Assembly: GCA_013423325.1 (NCBI GenBank)
Contig: BLJB01000104.1
Location: forward strand, 96,481 to 160,480
DNA length: 64,000 nucleotides
Origin: Usnea hakonensis
Lineage: Eukaryota > Ascomycota > Lecanoromycetes > Lecanorales > Parmeliaceae
Direction of reading: 5' to 3'
This document shows, one piece after another, positions 14,301 to 26,000 of the stretch; position 1 is the first letter of the stretch; every line of letters starts with the position of its first letter. A model generated the notes under the pieces. That model was not told where the DNA came from, ran no database searches, and was given only the letters and a program-made list of their open reading frames with translations. Position numbers and translations under genes: made by a program.

Positions 14301-15481
14301 GCTAACTAGAATTAGTCTAAAAGAAAGAGCTTAATCGTCTAATAATCTTATTTAATTACTACTAACTTGTACCCCTTTTGAATATTATTCCTTTAAGTAC
14401 TAAAAAAATACGATATCTTATCTTTAAAATATCGGCTAAATTAGAAGCTGATAAAAAAGCTAAAAATTTATATAAGGAACTAAGATTACTTACGCTTTTA
14501 TATTTAGTTAGTAATTATTATCTTTATCTATAAATCCTATTATATCTTTATAGAGATGGACTTATAACTCTTATATTATCGTTAACTATAATATTTGATC
14601 TAGTAGATTTTAAAAAGGGGATCTATCGATCTAGCGCTAGGGAGAGTAAAAGAATTTAAATTATAATAGGTAGTTATAGATTACCGCTATCTAAGGTTCT
14701 AGTATACTCTAGAAAAATATTACCGTTAGGTAATAAACCTCCTTTAATATTTACCTCTCTATACTTTTAGATCCTCCTCTATTTTATCTTAATTATTCTC
14801 TACTATCCTCTCTATACTTATACCCTTCTAGCTATTACTAAAGCTTCGGTATCTATCTATATAATATCTCGAAATCAGATAGATATTAATCTTTATAAAG
14901 TAGCTTTCCTATATCTTCCTACCTCTTTTAATATAAGTATAGTCTTCCTTTCCTATTAATACGACTCGACTTCTAAAGGACTATCTACCTTAGACGTCCC
15001 GGTTTAAAGTAATATAGTTATCTCTAAAGTTATTAGCTAAGTAACTATAGCCTTTTTAGTTACTAAGCTAACTAATAAACTTCTCTATAGTAGCGGAGCT
15101 ATCCTTACTAAGGACTACGACTTATTTATATAGATTATCTATTTCCTCGGTAGTAATCCCCTAAAACGCAGCTATATTACGAAAATTATTAGAGTAGTTA
15201 TTAGGTAAAAGGAAACTATCTTAGCTTATTACGAGTATCTAAAAAAGGAGCGAGCTACTCTTCGGATAACCTTTTAGAAAGTCTTTCTTAGGAAGCCTAT
15301 TATAAAGGGTATAAGAGTCTATACCTAAGAGACTAAATATATATACCCGGTTAATAGCCGGCTATATAATAAGTTATACGGAACCTCTTTCCCTACGACT
15401 CGATAGACTCTAACTCCGGTAACTAAGCCTACTAAAAGATACCCGGCTAAGAAGATACGACTACTATATAATAATATAAAG

Positions 15482-15697
15482 GACGCCGATAAGATAGATA
15501 TTAATAATATCGAGGGGGATAATAAGTAGGATAAGGTAGATTAAAAGGATAATAATAATAACGGTAATAACGGGGATAAAGAATATAAAGAGGATAGCGA
15601 GAAAGACGACGAAGAGGACAATAAGAAGTATAAGTATAATAAGGAGAGTAGGGAGAACGATTCGAATAATAACGAGGAGATTAAAGAGGATATAGAC
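15482..15697 (+). pseudogene. Fossil acidic (D/E/N/K-rich) coding tract
   Basis: Read in the frame starting at 15482, this stretch codes almost only Asp, Glu, Asn, Lys and Gly for 72 codons, for example EDSEKDDEEDNKK, interrupted by one TAG and one TAA at positions where CAG or CAA would be expected. Such a charged tail is unlikely from AT-rich drift alone and suggests a degraded coding region. The parent gene is unknown. Confidence 0.35.
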
Positions 15698-16835
15698 TAG
15701 TTCTATACTATTATCGTTTATACTTTAGAGGATATACTCGTTATTAGCTAAGAAGGGGGTTAGTTCTCTTAGTCTATCTTTAATATATCCTAAAAATACT
15801 CGTAATTAGATAATAAGTAATATAGACGTAGACGTTTTCCTAGACTAATAATAATAATATTTAATATACTTAGCTTATTACTATCGTTTTACTACGAATA
15901 CCTAAACGCGTAGAAGGGGCTAGTAAGCCTTATAACCTCGATAAATTAATATTAGCCTAGTAGGATAATCCTCTCTATTCTTAGAATCTACGATATAGGG
16001 GCTTACTAGTCCCCTATAATTATCGTTAGATCTATCTTAGATTATTTACTATATCTAGATATCGGATTTACCGCGAAAGCTAATAGCTAGGGAAAAGAAG
16101 AAAGATATATTAATTTATATATTACAAATACTTCTTACTCTAAGTTTTTAGCTTCTTATTATAATAGTTATATCCGCTAATTTAAGATAGATAAGTTTTA
16201 AATCTAAGTTATATATTATTATTATTTAGCCTATAAGTATTAAGATAAGCCGATACTAATTAGAACTAATTATACGTTATAAAATTCTTCTCCTATTATC
16301 TTCTAATATTTATAACCTCTCTTTATCCCGTTAACTTCTATAACCTCTCGTATTCGATTATATAAGTATAGTCTATAGAACCCTTAGTTAGCGGAGCCGA
16401 TATAGGAATAGTATCTTCGGTAGTAGAAGATAAAAGAGAGTCTTATATAGTATCTCCCGTATAGATCTAGCTAGCTCGAACTTAGACTAAACTTTTCTAT
16501 CTTTAGCTTCCCTATATATAGTAGTACGGAGAGATAGTAGTATCTATACGAACCCCGCTAAAGATAGAATAAGTACGTGTGGTATTAAAGCTTATTATAT
16601 ATAAGATTCGTTATAGAAAGACCGAATAAAAAGTTTAGGCGACGAGATTCGAAATAATATTAAGGGTAGATAATAATAGTTATAGAACTTTACCTAATTA
16701 ATTACTAATTCGCTTTTCGATACTCTAGATAATCTAATTTATATTACTATTAAATATAATAATAAGAGATACCGGAATCTCGCTTAAAAAGGCTTCTCTA
16801 TATACGGGATTACGAGTTATCGCTAGTAAAAAGAG

Positions 16836-17033
16836 TAACTTATTATAGAAGAGTAGCTTATTATAGGAGGGTAGCTTATTATAGAAGAGTAGTTTATTAT
16901 AGGAGGGTAGCTTATTATAGGAGGGTAGCTTATTATAGAAAGGTAGCTTATTATAGGAGGGCAGCTTATTATAGGAGAGTAGCTTATTATAGGAGGGTAG
17001 CTTATTATAGGAGAGTACCTTATTATAGTAGAA
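16836..17033 (+). repeat. 18-bp minisatellite, 11 units
   Basis: Units of 18 bp built on CTTATTATAGGAGGGTAG follow each other exactly in phase; the triplet at unit starts is TAA at 16836, TAG at 16854, 16872, 16890, 16908, 16926, 16944, CAG at 16962, TAG at 16980 and 16998, and TAC at 17016. The period is a multiple of three. Confidence 0.93.
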
Positions 17034-17732
17034 GAGAACGGTTATAAGGATACGTACTAAGTATAAGATAGTACTCCGAAGACGACTAAATCCGCGTTAG
17101 AGATAATATACTAGCCTCCCCCCGACGGCGTTAAGGTAGTAGATAGTTATACTCGAGACTAGCCGGAATAGACTATTTCGTACTTTTCTAGAAATAGGCT
17201 AACGCCCGATTCGAGCTCGATATAGCTATAACTATTAGTCGAGGGTAATTTAAGTTAGAACTCGCCCTCGAGAGCCGAATCTCTTATATAGAACCCCTAT
17301 AAAAGGCGATTAGAGCCTCTAGATTATAGAATATATAAGCGTATAGACGCGGTTTAAAGTTCTCTATTATTACGACCTCAATCTAGTTTATCTAATCGTA
17401 TCGATAAGCAAAACGCAAAGGAGTAGTAGATTAGTAATTAGATTAACGCGTTTAATTAGGGTATCTAGATTCTTTAGAAATTCTTAAATATACTCTTATT
17501 TATCTAAGAGCGGTCTTACGCCGTACTCTAAATAAGATACGACGTACTAGAATATAAAATCGACGAGATTACTTATAACGAGTAGAATTACGCCTATAGC
17601 GTTAACGAGTCTCTCGAGTATTACTATAACTAGGTAGACGTATTAATTAAATCTTATCTCGATATACTCCCGGCTAGCTAATAGTCCCCTTAGAGAAAGT
17701 TGCGGGATAGCTAGGGGAAGCTTAAAGAAAAG

Positions 17733-18460
17733 ATCGATACTATTTTTTATAATAATAACGAACTAGCTCGTTACGTAATTAACTATATCTCTAAATATTA
17801 CGATCGGATCGATAAGACGCTAAGTACGAATTTCGAGAGACTATTTACTAGCTATTAGTAGTCTTATACGATACTCTACTAAGGTTATATAGGACTATAG
17901 GAAAAGATAAATAAGGTCCTAAGTAACAACTATAAGTAGTCGAAGACTAAAATCGATACTATCCTATATGATAATAGCGAACTAGTTCGTTACTTAATTA
18001 ATAGCTTCTCTAAATATTACGATTAGATCGATATAATACTAATAACGTATTTAGAGAGTCTATCCTTTAGCTACCTAGATTCTTATAAGATACTTTACTA
18101 AGATTTTATAGAATTAAAGAAAAGGATTAATAGATTCCTAAGTAATAACTATAAGAAATTAAAGACTAACGTAGATATACTTCTATATAATAATTAGAGG
18201 ATCGTCTATATCTTAACTAAACGCTTCGATAATAATTCTAGTTAATCCGACACCGCTTTATAATACCGCTTTAATAATCTTTATAGTTAATTCGATATTA
18301 CTTTCTAATACTACTTCGATAAAATCTCTACTATATCTTAATATACGGAGATATTAATACGTACCGGGTATACGAAGCTTAATAAAAAGCTCGGCGCTAT
18401 TCTACGTAATAACTAGAAGCTAGTTAAGGAAAAGATTAACGTAGCTCTACAAAATAACTA
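17733..18460 (+). repeat. 219-bp tandem units
   Basis: The block starting ATCGATACTAT at 17733 recurs at 17952 with clear similarity over most of its length, and in weaker form at 18171 and 18390; each step is 219 bp (73 codons). Shared pieces include GAACTAG(C/T)TCGTTAC, TCTAAATATTACGAT and CCTAAGTAA(C/T)AACTATAAG. The last copies are diverged or partial. Confidence 0.75.
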
Positions 18461-19732
18461 TATAATATTAGTATAGAAGATAGATATAGTCCTTTATAAA
18501 GACCGAAGAATTATTTAGGCCTTAATTAATAGCTTCGCGGACTACCGTAATTAAATTAGCGACTTTATATAATCCTATTCTATATACGAAGAGGCTCTAA
18601 ATAAAGAGTATATATTAATAGCGAACGAGCTTATTAACTTTAAAGCCTTTATCTACGAGTTTTATATTTAGATATAGGTGGCGTAGCCGGGTAATAAGGT
18701 CGTAAAGGCTTTACGTTATAAGCGAGCCGATTAGGTAAATAGGCGTTATCCTAGACTATATATATCTAAGGTATAGCTAACCCTTTAATTTATAATATAA
18801 ATATATCGAAAAGCTAAAGGACGACTTTATCTCCCACTACGAATATTAGTATAGGGGGGAATAGTTAAGGCTTTCCTACCGAAGGGTAACGTTAGACTTT
18901 AAATAGCTACTTTTAGAGTTGTAGCGGTATCTCTAACGTAAGAGAAGAAGTATAATATCAGACTTTTAATAGAATAGTATAGGCGATAAAGTAGTAATAA
19001 CTTTAATTTATTTTTTTTTCCAAGCTACCTTAGATATAATATTCTTCGAATATATTCTAATATATTCCGATTTTATATTTATTAACTATAATTTATACTA
19101 ATAATATATCTAAGCCTTTAGTATTCTTATTAGTTAGGACGCTAACCCGGATAAATTAAGATATATATAGATATATAATTAGGCTATCCTCGTACTAGAT
19201 TAGTAATTCCGAAATTAGCTATAGAACGTTTCTTAGCGCTATAAAAACTCTCGATACCTAGGTAGTATAGATCTAGAGTAATAAAGATAACGATCTAGTT
19301 AGCTATAAGGGAAGAGAATACGGCTAAGGAGCTATCTACTAGTAAGAAGTCTATAGCTCTTATTAATTACTCTATCTCCTCTATCCTCGGGCGCCTAATA
19401 TAGTATATCTATAAATAGTAAATCTACGAATCGTATTATTATAATATATATACTATTATATATAATCCCGCTAGGACTATAAGACCCACTAATCTATAGT
19501 CGTACTAATATAATAAGGCCGTATTCTCGTAATTCTTTTACTTACTACTAAGTAATAGGGGAGAATAATAAACTTAGTATAAAACGACTCTTAAACTAGG
19601 AGTATAATTAGGAGTACTTAAGAGTTATAACTAAACGAATAGATTATAGGTCTTCTAATTATATTTTAAGCTTATCTAATTCTATAAATCTAATAAGACT
19701 ATCTCTTTAAGTCCCTAGGCTACGGACGAAGG

Positions 19733-20584
19733 GTTAATAAGACTCTTCGTCTATTAAATAAAGTAGTAGTAATTAGCTTTCTTTATCCGGTACCCTTACT
19801 CTACTAAGTAGCTTTTAATATTCCTGGATCTCTATAATCGCCTAATTATATTATATCCTCTATTCTACCGTATTTGAGCTAATTATACTCGGCCCGAATA
19901 TATCTACTTAGTAAACCCTAGAAGCTATTTTGCTTCTAATACTTAACTAAGAAGCTAGATTAATATTTTATATCTATATCGTTAATTAGAAATTTATTAA
20001 TATTAATAGTAGACTATATTTTTATATTCGATCTTTAAGTCTATAGTAGTTAAATCTTCCGCGTTATATATTATTACTATTTCCTTAAGTACTTAAACTA
20101 CTTAATAGTAGTAATAATTTAGCCTCTCTTCCCCTAATCCTTTAGCGGTTATATAATAATTGCCCTATAATTACTCGCTTCTAATTTTTTAATACTATCC
20201 TTTAGCGAGGGTAGAAGAGTTAATAAGGCTCTCTATCTACTAGACAAAGTAGTAGTAATTAGCTTTCTTCGTCTAGGGTTATTTAACCCGATTCTAGTCT
20301 CCGCGCTTTAAATATCTTATCCCTTACTTCCTTTCTTCCTAAAAGTCATTATTTTTTTCTTTCTAGCAAGATAACGTATTATACGTCCTTAGTCTATAAG
20401 ATATTAAATAACCTAGTAACACGTTAATATAGTAATCTAATAACCTCTTTTTTTTTATTTATTTATTTAATTTTTATAGTTTTTTATATTCGTAAGTTCC
20501 CTTCTACTAAGAGAACGTATTGTAAGTGGTCTATAAATTCGATATCTAATAGCCTAGTAGTACGTTAATATAGTAGTTTAACGA

Positions 20585-20640
<56 letters not shown>

Positions 20641-21075
20641 NNTTTTTATTATTTATTTTAATATATTTATTTTACATTTTTTTTTTTTTTTTTTTTTTTT
20701 GTTTAGTTATTTAGTTATAGTAGTTTTTTGAATTTTTAATTATATAAATTTTAGGTTCTCTAATTTTTTAGCCCTTTTTTAGCTTAGTAGTCTAAAAAGT
20801 TTATTAGTCTAGTAATCTGATTCTTAGATAGAAGAAAGTAAATCTCGTATTAAAGACAAATATAGCCTTTTCTAAGATACTATAATTATAGAGTATAGCT
20901 TATAACTATACGGGCTCTATTATATAAGAGATATTTACTCTTAACGATACTTATTCTATACGCGGTCTTAGAGTAGGCGTATATATATATTTTATAGTAG
21001 ATAGGAGAGGTAATAAGGCTCTCCCTCCTTAAGATAAAGTAGTAGTAATTAGCTTTCTTCGTCTTATATAAATAT
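19733..21075 (+). repeat. Dispersed 60-bp motif, three copies
   Basis: A motif with core AAGTAGTAGTAATTAGCTTT preceded by (T)TAATAAG(A/G)CTCT and usually followed by CTTCGTCT occurs at about 19733-19790, 20219-20278 and 21010-21075, all on the same strand. The surrounding sequence differs, so it is not simply one tandem unit. Confidence 0.75.
20366..20700 (+). repeat. Direct duplication ending in poly-T, with two ambiguous bases
   Basis: Two related units of about 90 bp (20366-20454 and 20504-20590) share CTA(G/C)(C/T)AAGA followed by AACGTATT, then TAGCCTAGTAGTACGTTAATATAGT or its variant, each ending in a T-run. The second runs into about 60 T (20,588-20,647) interrupted by NN at 20641-20642, then a further T-run at 20,681-20,700. 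The N bases mark uncertain homopolymer length. Confidence 0.75.
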
Positions 21076-22633
21076 AATAACCCGGAAGAGGAGGGCGAAT
21101 ATAGTGCTTACTTAAAGGTATATAGTATGAATAATAGTAGTAATATATTCTTATATTTAGAAATCGCGGTTTAGGACCTTAGATTATCTTTCTATAAAAC
21201 TAATAAGAGTAAAGAAACTATCTATCTTTATTATTCTTATTTATATTTTTAACGATTCTATCTTTTTATACTATATTTCGGATTTCTACTTATACTCTAG
21301 ATTCTAGTTAGGCTACTAGCGTCTAAGTATATATTATCTAGGCGAAGTTCCGAGATATCGTTAAATTAAAGTTAACTAAAAACGATTAACGGCGTAAAGA
21401 ATAAGATTATTAAGCGTATAAAAATCTTTTACTTTCGGAATATATTTTAAAATATAGTAGTAAAAGGAGGTAAAAGACGTTATAACTAAACTATAAATAA
21501 GACTTACTAATTTCGATAGGACTCTAAATATTTTATACTAATAGATCCCTTTATTTATAGATAGCGACTATAGAACGGGTTAACGAGATCGAGAGATTAA
21601 TTTTAAGGCCTAATAAATACTTCTTTTATAACTTGAAGTCTAAAGACTTAAGCTATATTAATACCTTTAACTCCTATCCTATCTATAATTACTCTAATTA
21701 ATCTCTATATTAATATAAGAGGATAGTTACTTATATCGACCTCTTTACTAATATAAAAAGACGGTTACTTAAATTAATCTCTTTATCTATATATAAAAAT
21801 AGTTACTTAGATTAGTCTCTATATCTATATAAGAAAATATTATTAAAATATCTAATAGTTTAAATCTTAGTACTTAATACCCTAATCTTACCTCCTCCTA
21901 AAAAGCTAAACTCTATTATAATTAGTAAATCTAATCTACTCGCTTTTACCCTTCCTATTCTAATCCGCTATACTATAATTATTACTATAAACTATTTACT
22001 CCTCCTTCTTCCTATAGCGTTATAAAGCTTATATAGCGTATTCGCTTCTACGTTTAAAACTACGAATTTAGTATTCGCGAGATATCCCGTAAAGTAGTAA
22101 TAATATAAGGACGGTTAGCTAGCTTTATAGAGATATTAGAGAGTCTTTAGTTAGACGAGAAAAAGGTAGATTAGAAAGAAGATATAGATAAGATAGATTA
22201 GAAGTTTAATAATAGAAACTCTATTAATAATACGAAAATAATAGATACTATAGATTAGGAGTAGAGTAAATAGAATAGTTTAGTAGAGTATATAGATTTC
22301 TCGTAGGGCGTTTAGGAGGACTAAGGTTAAAGAGAGATTAATATAGAATATTTTAGGTCTATTTTACTACGATAATACGAAGCTAATTAAACTACTATAA
22401 TATAAAGTTATTTAATATTTATATTTATAATACTTTTTACCCTCCTCTAATATTTCTCCTACTCTAATACTACTCCCTTAATACTTCTTAATAGATACTT
22501 AAAGTTAACTAAGTTTCGATTTTTTTCTTACTTTAATTTTTACTAAAAATACTAACTAAAGAGGATAGATATTAAATTTACTACTAAAAAATTAGCTAAT
22601 AGAGATTAACGAAATAATTTAAAGGTACCTTAA

Positions 22634-23040
22634 GATATACTATCCCTAAAGAATATTACTAGCGTTTATATTAAAAGGAGACCTATATATAGAAAGACTA
22701 ATACCTTAGTAGAGAAAAGTATAGAGCTATATAATAATATAACGTATTTAGTATTAAACGATCGCTATTATATAATCTACGATTATCTCGAAGGGTCTAT
22801 AGTTATTATAGTTAAAACTACTCGCGTTAAGGATCGGGATCCGTTACTATTATCTAGAAAGAAGAAATAGCGAGAAGATACTATATTACTAGCGCCCTAC
22901 TAAACTAAGAAGAAGAAACCGCGAGAGGATACTATATTACTAGCGCCCTACTAAACTAAGAAGAAGAAGGAGGATAGTATAACGCTAGCGCCCTACTAAA
23001 CTAAGAAGAAGAAACCGCGTAAGGATAGTGTAACGCTAAT
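22634..23040 (+). pseudogene. Fossil ORF with Lys-rich 45/51-bp repeats
   Basis: In the frame starting at 22634 there are 78 codons without a stop, unusual in this DNA, then a TAG at 22868 and three copies of APY-stop-TKKK (GCGCCC at 22892, 22943 and 22988). Spacings are 51 and 45 bp, multiples of three. In each copy the stop is TAA where CAA is expected. The open part contains RRPIYRKTNTLVEKSIELY, with a faint likeness to the basic helix of short MADS-box-like fungal ORFs; this is speculation. Confidence 0.35.
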
Positions 23041-26000
23041 ATCTAATCAAACTATATTTACTTATAAACTACTAGATAATTAAATTTAGTAACCCTATTA
23101 TAAAGCCTTCTTACGTCTAACGAACTTAAATAGATATTAAATATAACTCCTCTATATTTCCGATAAGAGAATTTTCTAATATATACTATACTTAAAGAGA
23201 TACGTTTTTAAATCCTAATTATAAAGGTATATAGTTATAAAGCACGGATCCGATAGGGATCTCGATACGGAAGATAATAGGAAAGATAGATAAATTTCGG
23301 ACCTTATAATAGTCCCGGATAATAAAGGTATAGATAATCTAGATAGGACTTCGATAGTTAACGACTTACTACCTTAAATAAACGTATATAGCTAAGTCTT
23401 AAATTAAAATAGAATAATATATCTAGACGATAGTATTCCTCGTTCGATTATATAAGAAAAGGCGCAGAAAAGGACCTTTTATAAGATTATTAATCTATCG
23501 GAAATATCCGTTAAAAAAGTCGAGTGCTATAGACTAAGACCTCGAAAGGATAATAAGAGCGTATTAGATATAAGTACTAGTAAATATATTTAGGGTCTTA
23601 ATAATTATTACGCTCGATAATAATAAAATATTAGTAGTATACGAAGTATTATTAATTAGCCCTCGGGTCCTTTCGATAATACTTTAGAAATATATAGCGG
23701 AAACTTATTTAATAAAAATATTAATAATTCTCTTCCGCTAGATTAGTAGCCTAGGGACTCAGGTAGGACTATCGTAACCTATAAGCTAGAAAAGTATAAG
23801 ACGGGAAGAATTTATAATAAGGTTATTTCGAGGACTACCGCTTATTAGATAAAAAGTATATTAAAAAAATATTAGAATTTATCTATATATTATCCTAAGA
23901 AAAGGAAGGTATTTAGATATAATAGATATAATAATAAGTATTCGTTCTCTAAGGATCTAAAAAAGTATAAGTTTAAAGTATATAGTCGAGTCGCTATATT
24001 TAGCAATAAAGAATTAGAGACTTCTAGTAATAAATAGAAATAAATAATAACTTTTTTAATAAAAGTCTATTCCCTAGTATACCTATCTTAAACTTAATAC
24101 TTTAAACTATAGGTTAAAACTTAAGTCGACTAATTATTCTATCTAGCTATTTTATAATACGATAAGTAAATAATAAGTATTTTAAATAAATTAACTTTAT
24201 ATCTAAGACTTAATAAAGATTTTATAATCTTAGTCTACCTAGTCTCTTCTTCTTATTATTATATCTCGTATTATTATAATCGTTCCCCTTTATATTAGCG
24301 AGTTCCCGCCCTCTCTTTTGCCCCCTCTTCTCTCATTATAAACTCTCACTATATCTATTTACGCCGCCCTAGTTACTATATACTAAGAAAGCCGCTTAAT
24401 ATAACGTAGTCTAGCGCGAAGTAGCGCGGCCGAGAGATTTCGTAAATATCGAAATATCTACTATTAAGATATTAGAACTTATTATATCCTCCGGCGTATA
24501 GAAAGAGGGTAAAAAAGGGTTAGAAGATATTAGAGCCGCATCGTCCTAGAGGAGAATTAGTAATTATCTTAGTACGTTAGCTATATATAGTAATAAAGCT
24601 TACTTAGTCTACGGCGAAGCGATAGATATATTTCGCCGCTATATCTAGCTCCTTATATTTACTATATATAGGACGCTCTAGGTCGCAGCCTTAGCTTCGA
24701 TTCTTATATAGCTAATATTTCGGCTTTTTTTTTCTAGCGGTAACTAAAGCCTTCTCTATAGCCTTACGCTCTCCGTAGTCCCTTTTTAAATTTATCCGTT
24801 TATCCGTAATTTGCTTAGTACGTCTAGTAGTTTATTACCTTAGAATCTACTATATTAACTTTACGACTAGCGGATAGATTAGGCTCTACTTATTACTTAC
24901 CTAATATAGTACGGCCTAGGTAACCCTCTTTAAGGTCTCTTTTAGTATTTACGAAAAAGATAAGAGGAATCTTTAACCCGAGTATATCTTCCTTCTTACT
25001 AAACGTCTAGCCTTTATCTTTTATATAGATTAAGGTAACTAGGTAAAGGGGTAAAGTCTATAAAGTAGTTAACGTTAAATACCGCAATTAGAGTTAATAT
25101 ATAAAGTCCCTAGTTCGGAGGGGTAGACCTTATTTTAATAATACTAATTTAGAAAATTCTAGCTACTATAAAAGAGATTAGATATTACTAGAAACTAGTA
25201 GAATTTAGTAGTATATTTATTTACCTATTAAGGCGTAAACTTATAAGGTTAGTAGATTATCTTCTAGATAATATTTTATCGGCGTTTCTTTCTCTATTTC
25301 TCCGTCGCTTCTTTCCCTTTATTAGAACTAAGTTAGAGATATTACTAATCTATCTTACGATTTCTTTTAGTTATATTATATCTTACTTATTATCCTCGCT
25401 TTAATTAATATCTTATCTTACGAGTACTACCTAATATTTAGTATTAGCTAGTTCGCTTATAAAGGGATATAGCTATTACCTTCGATATCTTAAACCTTCT
25501 AATATAGATAATTAATTTTAGCGCGATTACTATTAGAAGCGCTATATTTTCTCTTACCGCCTATAGTAAGATACTCTACGTATATTTTATATCTATCCTA
25601 AAGTATCTTTTCTTCTAAAGTAAGAATATTTCTATTATTAATAGATAGAGGAAGTAGAGGAAGCTTTAATCGATATAGAATATAACTAAAGTAGGTTCGT
25701 AATACCCCGCTATATATACCGAGATTAGTCTTTATCGGGGAGGTAGTCTTAGGGTACCTACTCTATAAGTAGCCTAGGGTCTATATAGAATACTAGTATA
25801 ACGTTTTATATAAGACCTTAAATATACTTACTACTAATAAAAGTATAGAAATTATCTATTAGCTATATACTTTCGGTATCTCTAAAGATATCGCTTTAAA
25901 TAGCTTTTATAAAATCTAGTACCGTACGTTAGAATCGTATTACTTTAAGAGGTCTAGCGAAATTATAGTTCGATCGTATAAGGTTAAAGGTTAGTATTAC

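Larger units (their letters stand above)
16203..19010 (+). pseudogene. Putative RIP-killed long ORF (coiled-coil, Gln-rich), family unknown
   Basis: In the frame whose codons start at positions divisible by three, the strand reads through about 2.8 kb with only TAG/TAA stops, at places where CAG/CAA (Gln) would fit. It carries an 18-bp minisatellite (hexapeptide LIIGGQ) at 16,836-17,033 and 219-bp (73-codon) units near 17,733 and 17,952, such as KIDTILYDNSELVRYLINSF, which look like coiled-coil repeats. One minisatellite unit keeps CAG where the others have TAG. Towards the end it reads KALRYKRADQVNRRYPRL and VQGGIVKAFLPKGNVRLQ. A second frame is also partly plausible upstream of and across the minisatellite (GSLLQE), so the frame is not settled and TGA absence is no evidence here. 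No family recognised. Confidence 0.38.

Noticed and set aside
16203..19010. Absence of TGA stops as proof of a coding frame
   Set aside because: TpG is depleted everywhere in the island, so TGA is missing from all frames; only the repeat periods and the retained CAG are informative.
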